This document shows, piece by piece, positions 46,535 through 57,893 of a stretch of 64,000 nucleotides of DNA. The translations under genes were made by a program, and so were the position numbers. Where the stretch lies: positions 17,775,154 through 17,839,153 of the forward strand of contig NC_049980.1 in the NCBI RefSeq assembly GCF_000003815.2, written 5' to 3'. The notes under the pieces were generated by a model, which was not told the origin of the DNA, searched no databases, and was given only the letters and a program-made list of their open reading frames with translations. This DNA comes from Branchiostoma floridae (taxonomy: Eukaryota; Chordata; Leptocardii; Amphioxiformes; Branchiostomatidae). How positions within the stretch are numbered: the first letter of the stretch is position 1; each line of letters starts with the position of its first letter.

Positions 46535-46978
46535 TACCTGGCCCAAAAGCCTAGTAATCTTAGCAAATGCTTTACTGGAGGTGGTATCTGGAAATACTAT
46601 CTTTGAGGCTTTTGGTGAGCTTTTTGTATAAAGCCTGTATGGATTCTTCTTGATCTTTTCCGACTGTTTAATACGACAACCACCTCCAACCCTACAGCAC
46701 AACATCAGAGACCCTTTGGAACCATGAAAGTAACTCTCGCCGTTGGATTACCCCTCCCTTTCCTCAATCCACCGAACGTTGTTGTTTGTTTGTGTGTATG
46801 TCTGCGTGGGCGGGCTGAAGTTTGCCATCTCTGATTGCATCATTGTTCAAGACGACCGATAGATAAAAACACTTAAGTTGCTAACTCCCACAACATGTTT
46901 CTTTCCCGACTGCAGCATCACAAACATTAGGCGTCCCTCCCGGCAGGGTTTACTGTAGGGTACTCCAAAGCAAGATTA

Positions 46979-47555
46979 CGAGGGGCGTGCAATAAGTAAT
47001 GGTCCTGACCCACTTCCAGTTGTCTGATCTAAATGAAATTTTGTCTGTGTAATAATTCATATCTCTATGGGTTATGTTGCAAAAGACAGCTCTGAACTAA
47101 TTGTGGTTTCTGATTTACTGGTGTTTGAACTTAGTCAGGTGCGAAATGGACCAGGTGTGAAATGGAACCAGTTGACTCAGTGTCGCGCAGTGATCCGGTT
47201 TTTGTATTTGAAAGGACGCACACCAAATAAGACTTTTGATGAAATAAATGAAACTTATGGTGATGATGCCCCATGACCTTGTAAAACGCTGGCATCCTGA
47301 ATTCAAACGTGGCTGGAAGTCTGTGAAAACAGCTCCCAGACCTGGTCGTCCCTCTTGTGCCATTGATGAGGCATCAGTTGGAGGACCAACCTGGGGTGTC
47401 CTACAAAATCGGTGTCCAGAGCTGCATCAAACGATGGGAGAAATGCATAACTCTGGGTGATTCCTATGAAGAGAAAGACTAATAACTGTGCCAAGTTTCA
47501 TTAATCTCCTGCTATGGGAAATGGGTCAGGACCATTACTAATTGCACGCCCCTCG
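46979..47555 (+). mobile_element. Internally deleted mariner transposon with transposase ends
   Basis: Terminal inverted repeats of about 40 bp (CGAGGGGCGTGCAATAAGTA... and its complement) lie between TA dinucleotides (46977-46978 and 47556-47557), the Tc1/mariner target. Inside are remnants of a mariner transposase. The first is RAVIRFLYLKGRTPNKTFDE with YGDDAP (N-terminal helix-turn-helix, frame ending at 47276). The second, in another frame, is LVKRWHPEFKRG plus RPGRPS. Then, in a third frame, comes the C-terminal end SCIKRWEKCITLGDSYEEKD before TAA. The central DDxD catalytic part is missing between about 47365 and 47395. It is a dead, internally deleted copy that could be moved only in trans. 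Confidence 0.9.
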
Positions 47556-47557
47556 TA

Positions 47558-49803
47558 GTCCCTTCTGATTACGGAAAGATCGACAGTAGCATAAGATAGC
47601 CTTCATGTATGATGAAAGGAAGGTATGTTTGACCAGGAGTGAGTGTCTGGGTGAAATAGTTCATTTTGGTTACATAACTTACAGATTATGGGAGGCGACA
47701 AAGGCTTCAGAGACTTCCATGTTGTCTTCCACAAACGTCCTTTAGAGCGCGAAAATCACAGTGACACTGCTAACATACGCCCAAAACGCACGCTTATACA
47801 TAAGTAAGAATCCAAAGTTTCAGGATCGAAGAACGCATTTCATGTCAGAAAACAAAATCTTGCCGTAACTTTGCATGGAGTCTGGAACTTCCTCTACACC
47901 GCGGAAGAACGTTCTGCATTACGTCTTAGATGATCTTAGATTATCTATCCGATAGAACTAAGAGTGATAGTATAAAATCTATCGTTGATATTCTTTCAGT
48001 TGTGTCAACTTTTCATTCATTCATTTTGCTGCGAAGTTTGAGATTAGCATTGCTTTGTGAGGTATTGAGCGGTGCCCAATATATTCTACAGGCACTACAC
48101 CTCTGCCCTTATGGCGCGCCCCAACTCACTTCAGTTTTGATCTTCTTCTTGAGGCAAAGATCGTTTGGGGGAATATTCTAGACTCCCCACCTTTTACCCA
48201 TCCATCTTACGTGGCGCGGCGAAGTTTCCCTCGATATGTCACAGCTTCATTTGTAGTAGTCAGAGCACCTGGGTATCACAGCCTGGGGAATCACCACTTC
48301 GTCACGCAGCCTTTTGCGTAATAACGGAGAGATGGCGTCACGCTACGGGTGGGGAGAGGAAATGAAAGATTTACAAGTCTTACCGGGATATTAGGAAGCA
48401 ACTAAAGTCGACAAATTAGTTGCCTGTCGTGTCAATTTTGTGGGATGATCATATTTCTTGTTGGGCTAAGGTAGAGAAAACATAGAAACAGATTAATAAA
48501 GGTAGGAGGGAAAAAGACAAATACAGTAGGTACGATGACGTTACTCAAGGATGTAAAAATATCTGTTGTAGGTTCAACGCACCTGATATTCCTTCTCATG
48601 TGCTAACCTTGTCGGCGCATAAATGGCTCCAGTGTGTGATTAATCGCATTGCTCTTTGTGCAGGGCTCCTGGTTCTCAATATCTATATCAAGTCATTACT
48701 TCAGATGGAGGAGCAGTCTTTTTTTATTTCTAGAATCATTCCCGCGTAGGCTGAGTATTAGATTTCAATTCAAACATTCTGGGAATGGTCAAAATTTCAC
48801 ACTGATAACCACACTTCTATTGAATTTCATTTGACTTGTCACCGCTCCCTAAAGATAAGTAGGACAATTGTACCACTATAGCTTAGTTGGTCATGTAATT
48901 TATACATATACATACGTATTGGCTACAGAAACGTGCCTTAGTCGAGTAATCTTTATTTAATCTGCCCGCTCCACTTCTATAAACAATCAAGTCTGTAAAG
49001 GTTTGATCGAACCGTGCATCAGCGTCGTCACCAACGCGCACTCACTGCAATAACAAAACGCTGTAAATGTCACAAAGTTGTCCCACAAGTCACAGCGAAA
49101 AACATTATAGAACGGTGCCATAACGCCCACAGGAATTGTCATTTATCCTTGTGCTCGCCGAACTGTCTCCGCCCACGTGCAAGAGGAGTTGATTGCAGTT
49201 TTATGGAGTTGCTATCAGCCAACTTTTGAAATAAGTTAACTCAATGGATTATTGCGATGAATCCTGGCGCTACTCGACTCCAAGGATAAGTCAACTGTTC
49301 TTCAATCTATGCCTCTGAAACACTATATTCAGGGAAGTAAAGGAGCAATGAGATTGTTAGAAAGCAGAATCTGAAATGTTGCAATGTCATGTAATTCTTA
49401 CCAGACATTTAGAGGAGACTGTCTGTAGTATAAGTCATGCCTCATGGTAGGCAATGACGCAAAAAGCCGCATGAGCTATAAATCAGTTTGCGCCATCGCT
49501 ATAAACGCTATTCTAACACAATATGTGGTATCACTGCTTTATGTCCATTGTTTTATGCGTTGTCTCATTCTGAGCCTACACTCGTATCTTATTAGTATGG
49601 AGCCTTTGTTGGGGGAAACTTTTTGAAAAGTGATTTCATATAACTACGAATGGCTATGTACGGCCATTTCCCAGAGAAGACTTGTGTGTGATCCCCGTTG
49701 CGACGTTGTTACATTTTTGTTACCTAGCCCAAACTTCTCTCACAGTAAGATTCTATTTCAAATGCTCACACCGCACACGGAGAGGGTGTGTGTGCACACA
49801 CCC

Positions 49804-49806
<3 letters not shown>
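47558..49806. other. No gene recognised
   Basis: Unique-looking sequence with short incidental frames; no repeat termini, RNA gene or splice-supported exon found. Confidence 0.45.

Positions 49807-49890
<84 letters not shown>
49807..49890. repeat. Long (AT)n microsatellite
   Basis: Forty-two uninterrupted AT dinucleotides, preceded by a short GTGTGTGTGCACACAC palindrome. Self-complementary and cruciform-prone. Frames of alternating Tyr and Ile here are artefacts. Confidence 0.98.
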
Positions 49891-49893
<3 letters not shown>

Positions 49894-51659
49894 ATCGGCC
49901 AGACACAGTGGAGTAAAATTAGTCCTTAGCTTTGTATCCGAATTTCTGTAGCACGGCTGGTTTCTTGCCCTGGGTAAGAACAATAAGGAAGTGCTCCCAC
50001 TGTGACTTGTCCAGCAGTTTGAATGGTGGATTGACCCCCATAACCACATAAACTCATAAACATCCCAGACTGTCTACCAGCTAGAAACAATGGTCAGGGA
50101 CATATTAGCATATTACTGGTCACTGATTCAAATATTCTGTACTGGTTTTCATAGGAACATTATCAAATCATACAGAAGGACCCAAAGTAAGTAGCAAAGT
50201 TACATAATGCAAGGTTTCAATTAGATAAGATCACGTGATAATAGGATAATAGTAACTATCTGCAGTTCTTGGAAAAACAACTTTCTTCAAATTTCAAATC
50301 ATCCTTGTCAAAATTGTATCAAAACATCTACTTACATCTACATTTCGAACTTGAAAATGTCTTCCATACAGCTTATAGCCCTTATGAGTTGTGTGTGTAG
50401 AAACATGACTTGTAATACTTGACTTATAGTAAGAAACCAGTATAGACCTATGCTCTATAGAACTGTAAAAAAACAAACAACTGCCAGCTGATGTGTCACA
50501 CTGAATAGCAACCCAGTGTTGCCATCACTTCATATTCTGGGCTAAGTGTCCTTCAGCAAGCTAATTTCTTTATGATGTGTAGTCTTACTTCAATTTCTTA
50601 TCTGTTGTCTCTAGATTTCCAACATGATTTGAAGAGTAACTTGTACTTTCTCTGCCAGGCCACCACTGATGTTAACTGCACGGGTGCCTGTAGTATACTG
50701 AAGGCCATAGTTTACATTATCTGCTCTTTATATAGTTTTACCGGCCCCTTTAATGCCAAACTAAATGTAGCTTCTCTCGTAAATTATGCCCCTCTCTCCC
50801 TACCTCTCCCCTATCTCTTTATATAATGGATTGCGGACAGTATACTTCGATTTTGGAGGGGTCATAGTGGGCTCCAAAGGCGACTTATTTTGAGATATTT
50901 CCGAAGTTCCAAACTCTAATTTTCATTTCGCATGCCACAACAGTTTATTTCAATTTTCATTGATCACTCCACCGTTATTAATTTCTGCGTGGGAGTAATT
51001 GCAGACGTTAGAATGGGTCGGTACCGTGTGCGTGAAGTCTGCCTAATTGAACCTTGGGGAACTGCATCTAACAAGCACACGAATGCAACAGAATCAATGT
51101 AAAGGTAAAAAGAATAACATTGTTTAAACGCCCAAAAAAGCTCAATTGCGTTGACGTAAGAAAAGGACGCTTTGATGCAAGATGACCTTTCATAACTTAG
51201 ATCCCATATGGAATGACAAAGAATTGTGGCATCCAAAAAGGCTCGCTTGATTGAAGGAAAAGTCAAGAATTTACCACTAGGGAGTTTTTTGAAAGGTCAA
51301 ACCTCGCCTGGTGATTTTATGATGAAAGTCTTGACGCGCGAAAACATGAGCTGGCGCTTGTGCAGCTATCAATCGCATCAATGCTGTGAGAAAAAGCTTT
51401 CTCATTAAAGGAGGTTCCTGAAACGTTCAAGAAACCTAATTGCTGTGATGTGTGTGTACCTTTATCTAACGACCGTTAGATGGTACCACGGGCGGTGCTA
51501 CTATCGATATATCGATGGCATGGTGAATGAAAGAGAAACTTGTTGATGCCAATGATGTGGTAGATGTATTGATATTCTATTATATGGTATACAAAAGAGA
51601 TAATGAGTACATTGATAAGATTTATTGAAAAACCCGATTAAAATTCTCAGATGACATTC
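49891..51659. other. No gene recognised
   Basis: No splice-supported exon or repeat element found. Confidence 0.45.
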
Positions 51660-52241
51660 CATGAAATGTTCTGATTATGCAAATGACTTTCACATTTGAA
51701 CATTTATTGCTTGGTTATATACCCCTTTTACTAACTGACACAGGTCACAATGTTGACAAAAAATGCAATCATTTAATACATGTACTTAGATGAATTAGGA
51801 CTCTTTCCCACTAATATGTAAATTAGGTACTTATTTGCATAACTGATATCTGCTAATCTTCCACCTGCCACAAACTACATGTTACGTGTATTTGAGTCCT
51901 ATGATGGAAAACACTCTAAATATAGATTTTCCTTATTAAGTATGCAAATTAAGTCCAAATTTGCATAATTTGTACTTCATTATGTACATCTCGGCCAAAG
52001 ATACCTGCATGCGAAATATAATGGAAATCCATGGTTGCTATGTTCTGTTATGCTCCTTGGCAGATTTTGACAAAAATGACCCTGCAGTTCCAGAGCAAGC
52101 CGCATAGCATGTCCAGGTCAAAAGATACAACAAGTTCTGCTGCAGTACGAAGGTCACACAGCAGGCGGCCAAAATCGACCTTGACCTTGAGACTTCGACT
52201 TTGAGACACACCGAAATCTATACCTCCATTTTTCATGGAGG
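51660..52241 (-). repeat. Dispersed repeat family, copy B (long form)
   Basis: The + strand begins TTCTGATTATGCAAATGAC and has several ATGCAAATTA/TTTGCATAA words, CAGGTCACAATGTTGA, a CCACAAACTA phrase and TATTTGAGTCCTA. It continues through TTTTGACAAAAATGACCCTG and GGTCAAAAGAT to end at the palindrome ACCTCCATTTTTCATGGAGGT. Its first 350 bp match 54620-54950 word for word, and its right part matches copies A and C. Drawn on - because copy A defines the + orientation. Confidence 0.8.
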
Positions 52242-54443
52242 TAATCAGTGTCATGTACATTTCCTTACGAATTGTAGACAAAAAGGAGAGAATGCTAGAT
52301 AGCTTGAAAACCGGAGCAGACACGTTACGTTGCCATTGTTAGTCAAGGTAAAGGTTAACTTTTTCACAATGATATGCCAGGCTTTACGTTCTGTGCAGAT
52401 CCTTTCAAGAGCTATACCCGTGTAGCGTTGTGGAGTATGTAGATCAACATAGCATGCTCTAGTTCAATCTTTAATCTTTGAATAGTCATTAGTATCTCTC
52501 AAAAGTTTGCGAACGCTTTGCTTTATGTAACATACGTTGCTACATAATGTCATGTGGTCGTGAACGTTTGACGCTAATTGGAATGCCATGTTCTAAAGCA
52601 GCCTATCAGATGTAAGATTTAGGGGCAACAATGGCAGCGATACTGTACGAAACTATTCTGTCTGCTGGCTCACAATTGATACATCAATCATCTGCCTAAG
52701 CTCAACTTCTAAGAGCTCTTGATCTCTTACACGTTAATGGAGGCACTATACATGCATACATGCATACAGCAAATACATACAGCTTGTTATATTTCACTCC
52801 AGTGAATAATTGAAATTATAATGATGACGTGGTCGTGAGAAAAATCCCCCAAAGGTTGATTCCTGGTTTGTCAGTGTGAAATAAGCGATGAAGGGTATGT
52901 ACTGGGATCTGTGATCGCTTTCGGCGCCTGTTTACGTCCACAGATATACGGCGTACTGAGGTGTGACGACACCACTGGCAACCTCGGAGACCCCTTTTAA
53001 TGACACAGGAAATCCCACCAAGCACTATGACCCATGTGTACTCGTACCTAAGAAGGGAGTTGAAGAGTTGTTTGAACTAGTCGCTCATTTGTCATGACTG
53101 TCCTTCAACAATAATCTACCTGTTGAACATGCATTCTCAGAAAACGTTCTTTGTGAATGTTGTGTTTCAGCTTTTCTTTAGACACTTACACTACTCTTTT
53201 TGCTCTGTGACCGGAGGGTAACCTCCGGCGACAGAGTTTTGTTTTTGCACGATATGATGAGTGTTCGTATCTCAAATACAGAATCTGTATTTCTATGTTC
53301 CCTTTGCCGCATTCGTATGTATTTTTGGCATGTCCCCTGGAAGCAGCTGCACGATAATGCACTTTTTTCGCGGTAGCTGATTTTATAATCGATATAATAA
53401 TTTCAGAAAACACCCCAACGTTCTTCGGTGGGTCCAGTTCTGCGTTATTTCCGCCTGTGAGACCTTGCGGTAATGGTATATTGTCAAGTAGATGTGTGGC
53501 TTGATCTCTGGTCGTTTTGTGCACGTCGTGTTGTCAGCTGTTCCATGCTGTTTCATAGTTATTTTGGGGTTTGCTAGTTAGCTTATCTCCAAGCAGATAC
53601 GGGGCTATGTGTTCTCTAATGTAGAACAGCTGTGGCGGTAGACTAAGAGGAATCCCCAAACAGATGTTAGAGTCTGGCTTCCTAGCACATTACATTGTTC
53701 TGTGCCAATGTTAAAAGAAACAAGTACTACATACTTTGTCCTGTTAAGCTATCGTTTTCTATCTTGTTTGTCGTTATTTGTCTGTCTCTAGTGTATATTA
53801 TACTGATGTGGCGGAAACCATTAATACGTCTCAGAGTATATTATCTACGGTCACTTGTTTTCTTTAGATATGTCTTCATATACGGTGTTCTGGACATCTT
53901 ACAAGCTTACTCTTATATTATGTGTTTTGCTTGTGTGTCCACCCGTAAATGTGCTGGACATTGCTCAAGAGCGACGTACTACAGGAGCCGATTTGGTCTC
54001 TTCTTTTGCCCATTCGGTCCCTAAATGTGATTTCTACATCTTCTAGTCAGCCTATTCTCAGTCCCTACCTAGAAGCAAGGATTACATTCTTGCAAATACT
54101 AGCGATCCCCTGTGCAAGTGTAAACTGCTATGACTGCATCAGTTATTTTGTAGGCTCGAGCGGAAATGTGATGTAGCATGACAACATCTATACACATACA
54201 GTCATCTGCAGGTACATAGCATTTCCCTGGTAACTGTAAGGACAAACCACAACCTCATCCTGGTAATAGCCCGCTGAAAGTTCTTATGTAGCTACATAAA
54301 CGGAAATGCGAAATCATCACTGTAGCAGTCGTTTGCACAGGACCTATTCCAAAATGCTGTACAAATGTCTAATCCTAATATACAACTGTGCTGTCAAAAC
54401 TGCCCTGAACAAGAGTTCGGAGACCTCATATCTCCATGAAATA
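52242..54443. other. No gene recognised
   Basis: A 112-codon frame on the - strand (53186-53524) is the longest here but has no family resemblance or splice context. No repeat termini found. Confidence 0.45.
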
Positions 54444-54615
54444 CTGTAAATGCAGAAATGTTCGCGGTGTTCGCGGTGACCACTACCGCGACTATTTTTC
54501 TATTGTGGCATTAGACTGCAGTCTATGGTGTTACCGCGAAATTAAATCCACCGCGAAAAGTCCTTTTTCCCGCTACCGAGAAATTAAATCCCCGCGAACT
54601 TAAATGCATTTACAG
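54444..54615. mobile_element. MITE with CTGTAAATGCA termini
   Basis: Perfect 11-bp terminal inverted repeats CTGTAAATGCA / TGCATTTACAG enclose a GC-rich interior of repeated TTCGCGGTG, ACCGCGA and AAATTAAATCC words. 172 bp. The decayed copy at 18904-19086 is the same family in inverted orientation. It sits directly at the left edge of dispersed repeat copy C. Confidence 0.82.
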
Positions 54616-54619
54616 CAGT

Positions 54620-55195
54620 CTGATTATGTAAATGACTTCCACATTTACATAACCTATGCTTGGTTATGTACGCATTTAGATAACTTACACTGGTCACAAT
54701 GTTGATTGTGCAATCATTTACCACTTAGAAGAATTAAAGCACTTTTACATTAATTATGCAAATTAGGGACATGTTTGCATGATTGATATCTGTTAATGTA
54801 CCACCAGCCACAAACTAGATATATGACAGATATTTGAGTCCTACAATGGCAAACACTACAAATATAGATTTCCCTCATTAATTATGCAAATTAAATGCCA
54901 GTTTGCATAATTTGCACTTGATTATGTACATCTCTGTCTAAGCTACCTATATCCGGTTATCCTCCTATTTTAAGAAGATTTTGAGAAAAATGCCGCTGCA
55001 GTTCCAGAGCGACCTGCTAGGGGACCCAAACATATACCACATATTCCTTACGTCACAAGCTATCTGCCAACAAAAAAAGCAAGACCCTAGCACATCCAGG
55101 TCAAAAGATGTAAAAAACTGAATTTCTGCTGCAGTACCAAGGTTACATACCAGGGGGCCCAAAATTGACCTTGACCTTCGTCTTTGTGAAGCTAT
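54620..55195 (-). repeat. Dispersed repeat family, copy C (long form)
   Basis: Matches copy B in order: GTCTGATTATGTAAATGAC, GGTCACAATGTTGATT, TTAATTATGCAAATTA, CCACAAACTAGATA, TATTTGAGTCCTA, TTTGAGAAAAATGCC, CAGTTCCAGAGC, CCAGGTCAAAAGATG, CTGCTGCAGTACCAAGGT and TTGACCTTGACCTTCGTC. The CCTCCAT palindrome end is missing. A segment of about 60 bp near 55018-55080 is extra compared with copy B. Confidence 0.8.
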
Positions 55196-57766
55196 CTGAT
55201 TAAATTACAAGCTCCACACGTTACCATGTTTGGTAGGCTATGTCTTGGCATCGAATAAGTGGAAAGCATGGACCTCTACCTCGGTCTCCGTCAGGATTGA
55301 CCTCTGGCAAATGAAGCCCTGTGTGAACCAACCCACAAGCTATTAGGACCTGCACTGGAACCTGAGAGCTCACAAGTCACTTGTCAAATTCATATAAGAG
55401 CCTATCAACTTTATCGTACAAGATTTAGACTATGTGGGAAGGACATTTTGCCATTTACATAAATATAAACATGTATAAACATGTTTTGAATTGAATTTAT
55501 TTTTCTAGTCAACATATAAGTTTTTAGCTACGAAATAAGTTGCAAGCAAAACACATACTATACGAGTACCTGCAATATGCAAGAGAGCAAATAGAAAGTT
55601 ATCTCGTGCAACATGTAGGTGCGTCGAGATTGAAAACTTTGATTTCTCTCGGGAAACAAAAGTATCGAAAAAAACGTCAGAAAAGAAACATATGTAGTTA
55701 ACTTAAGCTTGCGTTAGCATTAAGTCCAAGCAACAGATGGACTCTTGTTTAGATGTAATGCCCTATTAATTGAAAAGTTATAAAGTGGCCGATTGCTTAA
55801 ACACAGCTTGTCTATACCACTCTCCTTTTGACTGAGGGTTACACGTTGAAAGTAGAACTACACGTACTTATGATTTGTATACTTTTGTCCACTGGTCACC
55901 ACGTGAATCACAGAAACAGCAATAGTGATATAAGATTAAAAGCCCATATCTTTCATTACAGCTGCTGCTTTGTAAAAGAACCCGCTGCTTTTCTTTTCTT
56001 AGTTTAATCTCCGAAGCAATTTTGTACCCAATTAGTGCAATTGGCGAGGGACGGTACCCACGCAAAAATACCCTCTTCTTCTCGGTTGAAGTTCCTTGCT
56101 TATGAATTCTTTCAGAATTCCCCAACCCAGGAGAGATCTAAAGCAAGCTGAGTATCACTAATGGCAGTTGTGATGTTTTTTTGTTGTTGTTAAAACCCCA
56201 GAGGATGTTTTCGGATAAGAGAAGCTGTGATCATTAAAAAAAACTCATCTATTATCAAGCGACAACTCGACAGGCTTTGAAATTCGAAATATTACGGGCG
56301 GCAAGGGGTGTACTCTTAAACCCAAATATGTTTGCAAATCATTGACGGGTGTCCCAAGCCCATTAATTTCATATAACTGCCAATAGAATCTGTTGGCAAA
56401 CAGTATCAGCTTTTGGCTTCTTGATGTATATTTTAGCATAAACCTTTGTAAACGGAGTACTATTCACACAACTGTTCTGATCACAACAACGGAGGAACTA
56501 CACAGGGATATAGCATAAGGGAAAACTTCAACAACCAAGTGTGATCAAAGTGCACCTAGATATTTGGATACTGTGTGATGAAACACCGAGCGACATGCTT
56601 TTGGAAAAAAAACAGGAAAACTCTAAGCTTGCAGACAAAAGTTGTGCGTTGCAATAAACCCCTTTTGTACCTACGTAAAAACCAATAAAGTGTCCAGACG
56701 TTATCAGCGCAAATTGGAAAGATGTCTCTGCTATGTTCGACATCTACAACTACCTTATCCATCGGGCATCAAATAGATCTTACAATAGTGTGATGCCATT
56801 TACTTGAACAGCATCATCCATCAACTGTGTCGGGGTCAACGTGGGAGGCGAACCACTGCAGTCAATGCCTACTGTGCCGCTTGAACTCGGTCTTCTTAAA
56901 TGTCCAATGTAAAAGGACGTTTGAGAAATTATTTTGGGCGCTGCCAGTTCAAAAATAATGAAAATTGATGTGAAACAAAATGTAGAATAGTTAGCTCTGC
57001 GCTGTTGCACAAACTCAAGAACTTATTCCATTACAGCTCGGAGTGAGTTTCGTCTGTGCATTTTTCGTGGTTAATCAGCGTCTAGAGATGCTGTCAGCAA
57101 ACACCGCCTGAGTAGACCTGATTTTGTTTTAGATCCTCATCAAAACATTCCCTTCTTCTGAGTACCAAAACTGGAAAGGTTTGTTATCAAGTGCACGGCA
57201 CTTCTTTATGATAACTACAGTGTTTGCCTCCAGTGATGAAGGACATGGTCATTCATAAGACGTCCATGGGAACATGTTGACGCATGGAAAGGAACTGCTG
57301 TGGAAGTGAATGTGAATAGCATACGGGATATTTCGCTGGTACGGTAAGCGTATCGTTGTGTTCTGACGCATATTGCTTCTCTGCGTTATCGTAAAGACAT
57401 TGCTATACAAGCTAAGGTAGTCGATTGTGTTCTTATATAAGGAGGGTTTGATTGCACAAACACCTTTGATACTGGCATCAAAGACTGTCCAAAACAACTA
57501 GAAAAGATGCAATGGTTGCATGAGACCAGCAGATTGTTGGCAGAATGCCCTTTGCGAAAGCCTGGCCGTTCCTCAACTCCCTCCAGAGGAGGTACGGGCT
57601 GCGACCTCTGTGTGGGCACCAGGGCGCGCATGGCTGCTCCATTGCTCTAGATTTCCCGGGCTGTAGCAATTTGTGAGGCAAGGCCGCTAAGATGTACTTT
57701 TATGTCATATGAAATAAGGCAAAGAAAGACCTATCTCGTGGGACCTGTAGTGAAGATGGTGAGGGT
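55196..57766. other. No gene recognised
   Basis: Unique-looking sequence; overlapping short frames in 57249-57681 on the - strand are mutually exclusive and unsupported. Confidence 0.45.
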
Positions 57767-57893
57767 GGGGTATCTCACTGGACTGCGGAACGTTGGCGGC
57801 GTTCAAGACACACACAGCTTAAGAAGATCTGTTTTTTATAGATGAAATTTGTTGAGTGTCCAGAGACTCGGTCAAGTTTCAGTGAGATACCTT
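57767..57893. mobile_element. Short copy of the GGTATCTCACTG MITE
   Basis: GGGGTATCTCACTGGAC on the left and CAGTGAGATACCTTCTTA on the right are inverted. The interior has GATGAAATTTGTTGAGTG, the altered form of the internal word of the MITE at 45916-46534. About 127 bp, with no insertion in it. Confidence 0.7.

Noticed and set aside
49630-50049. Frames with long Tyr-Ile runs
   Set aside because: Direct product of the (AT)n microsatellite.
53186-53524. 112-codon frame on the - strand
   Set aside because: No family resemblance and no splice context.
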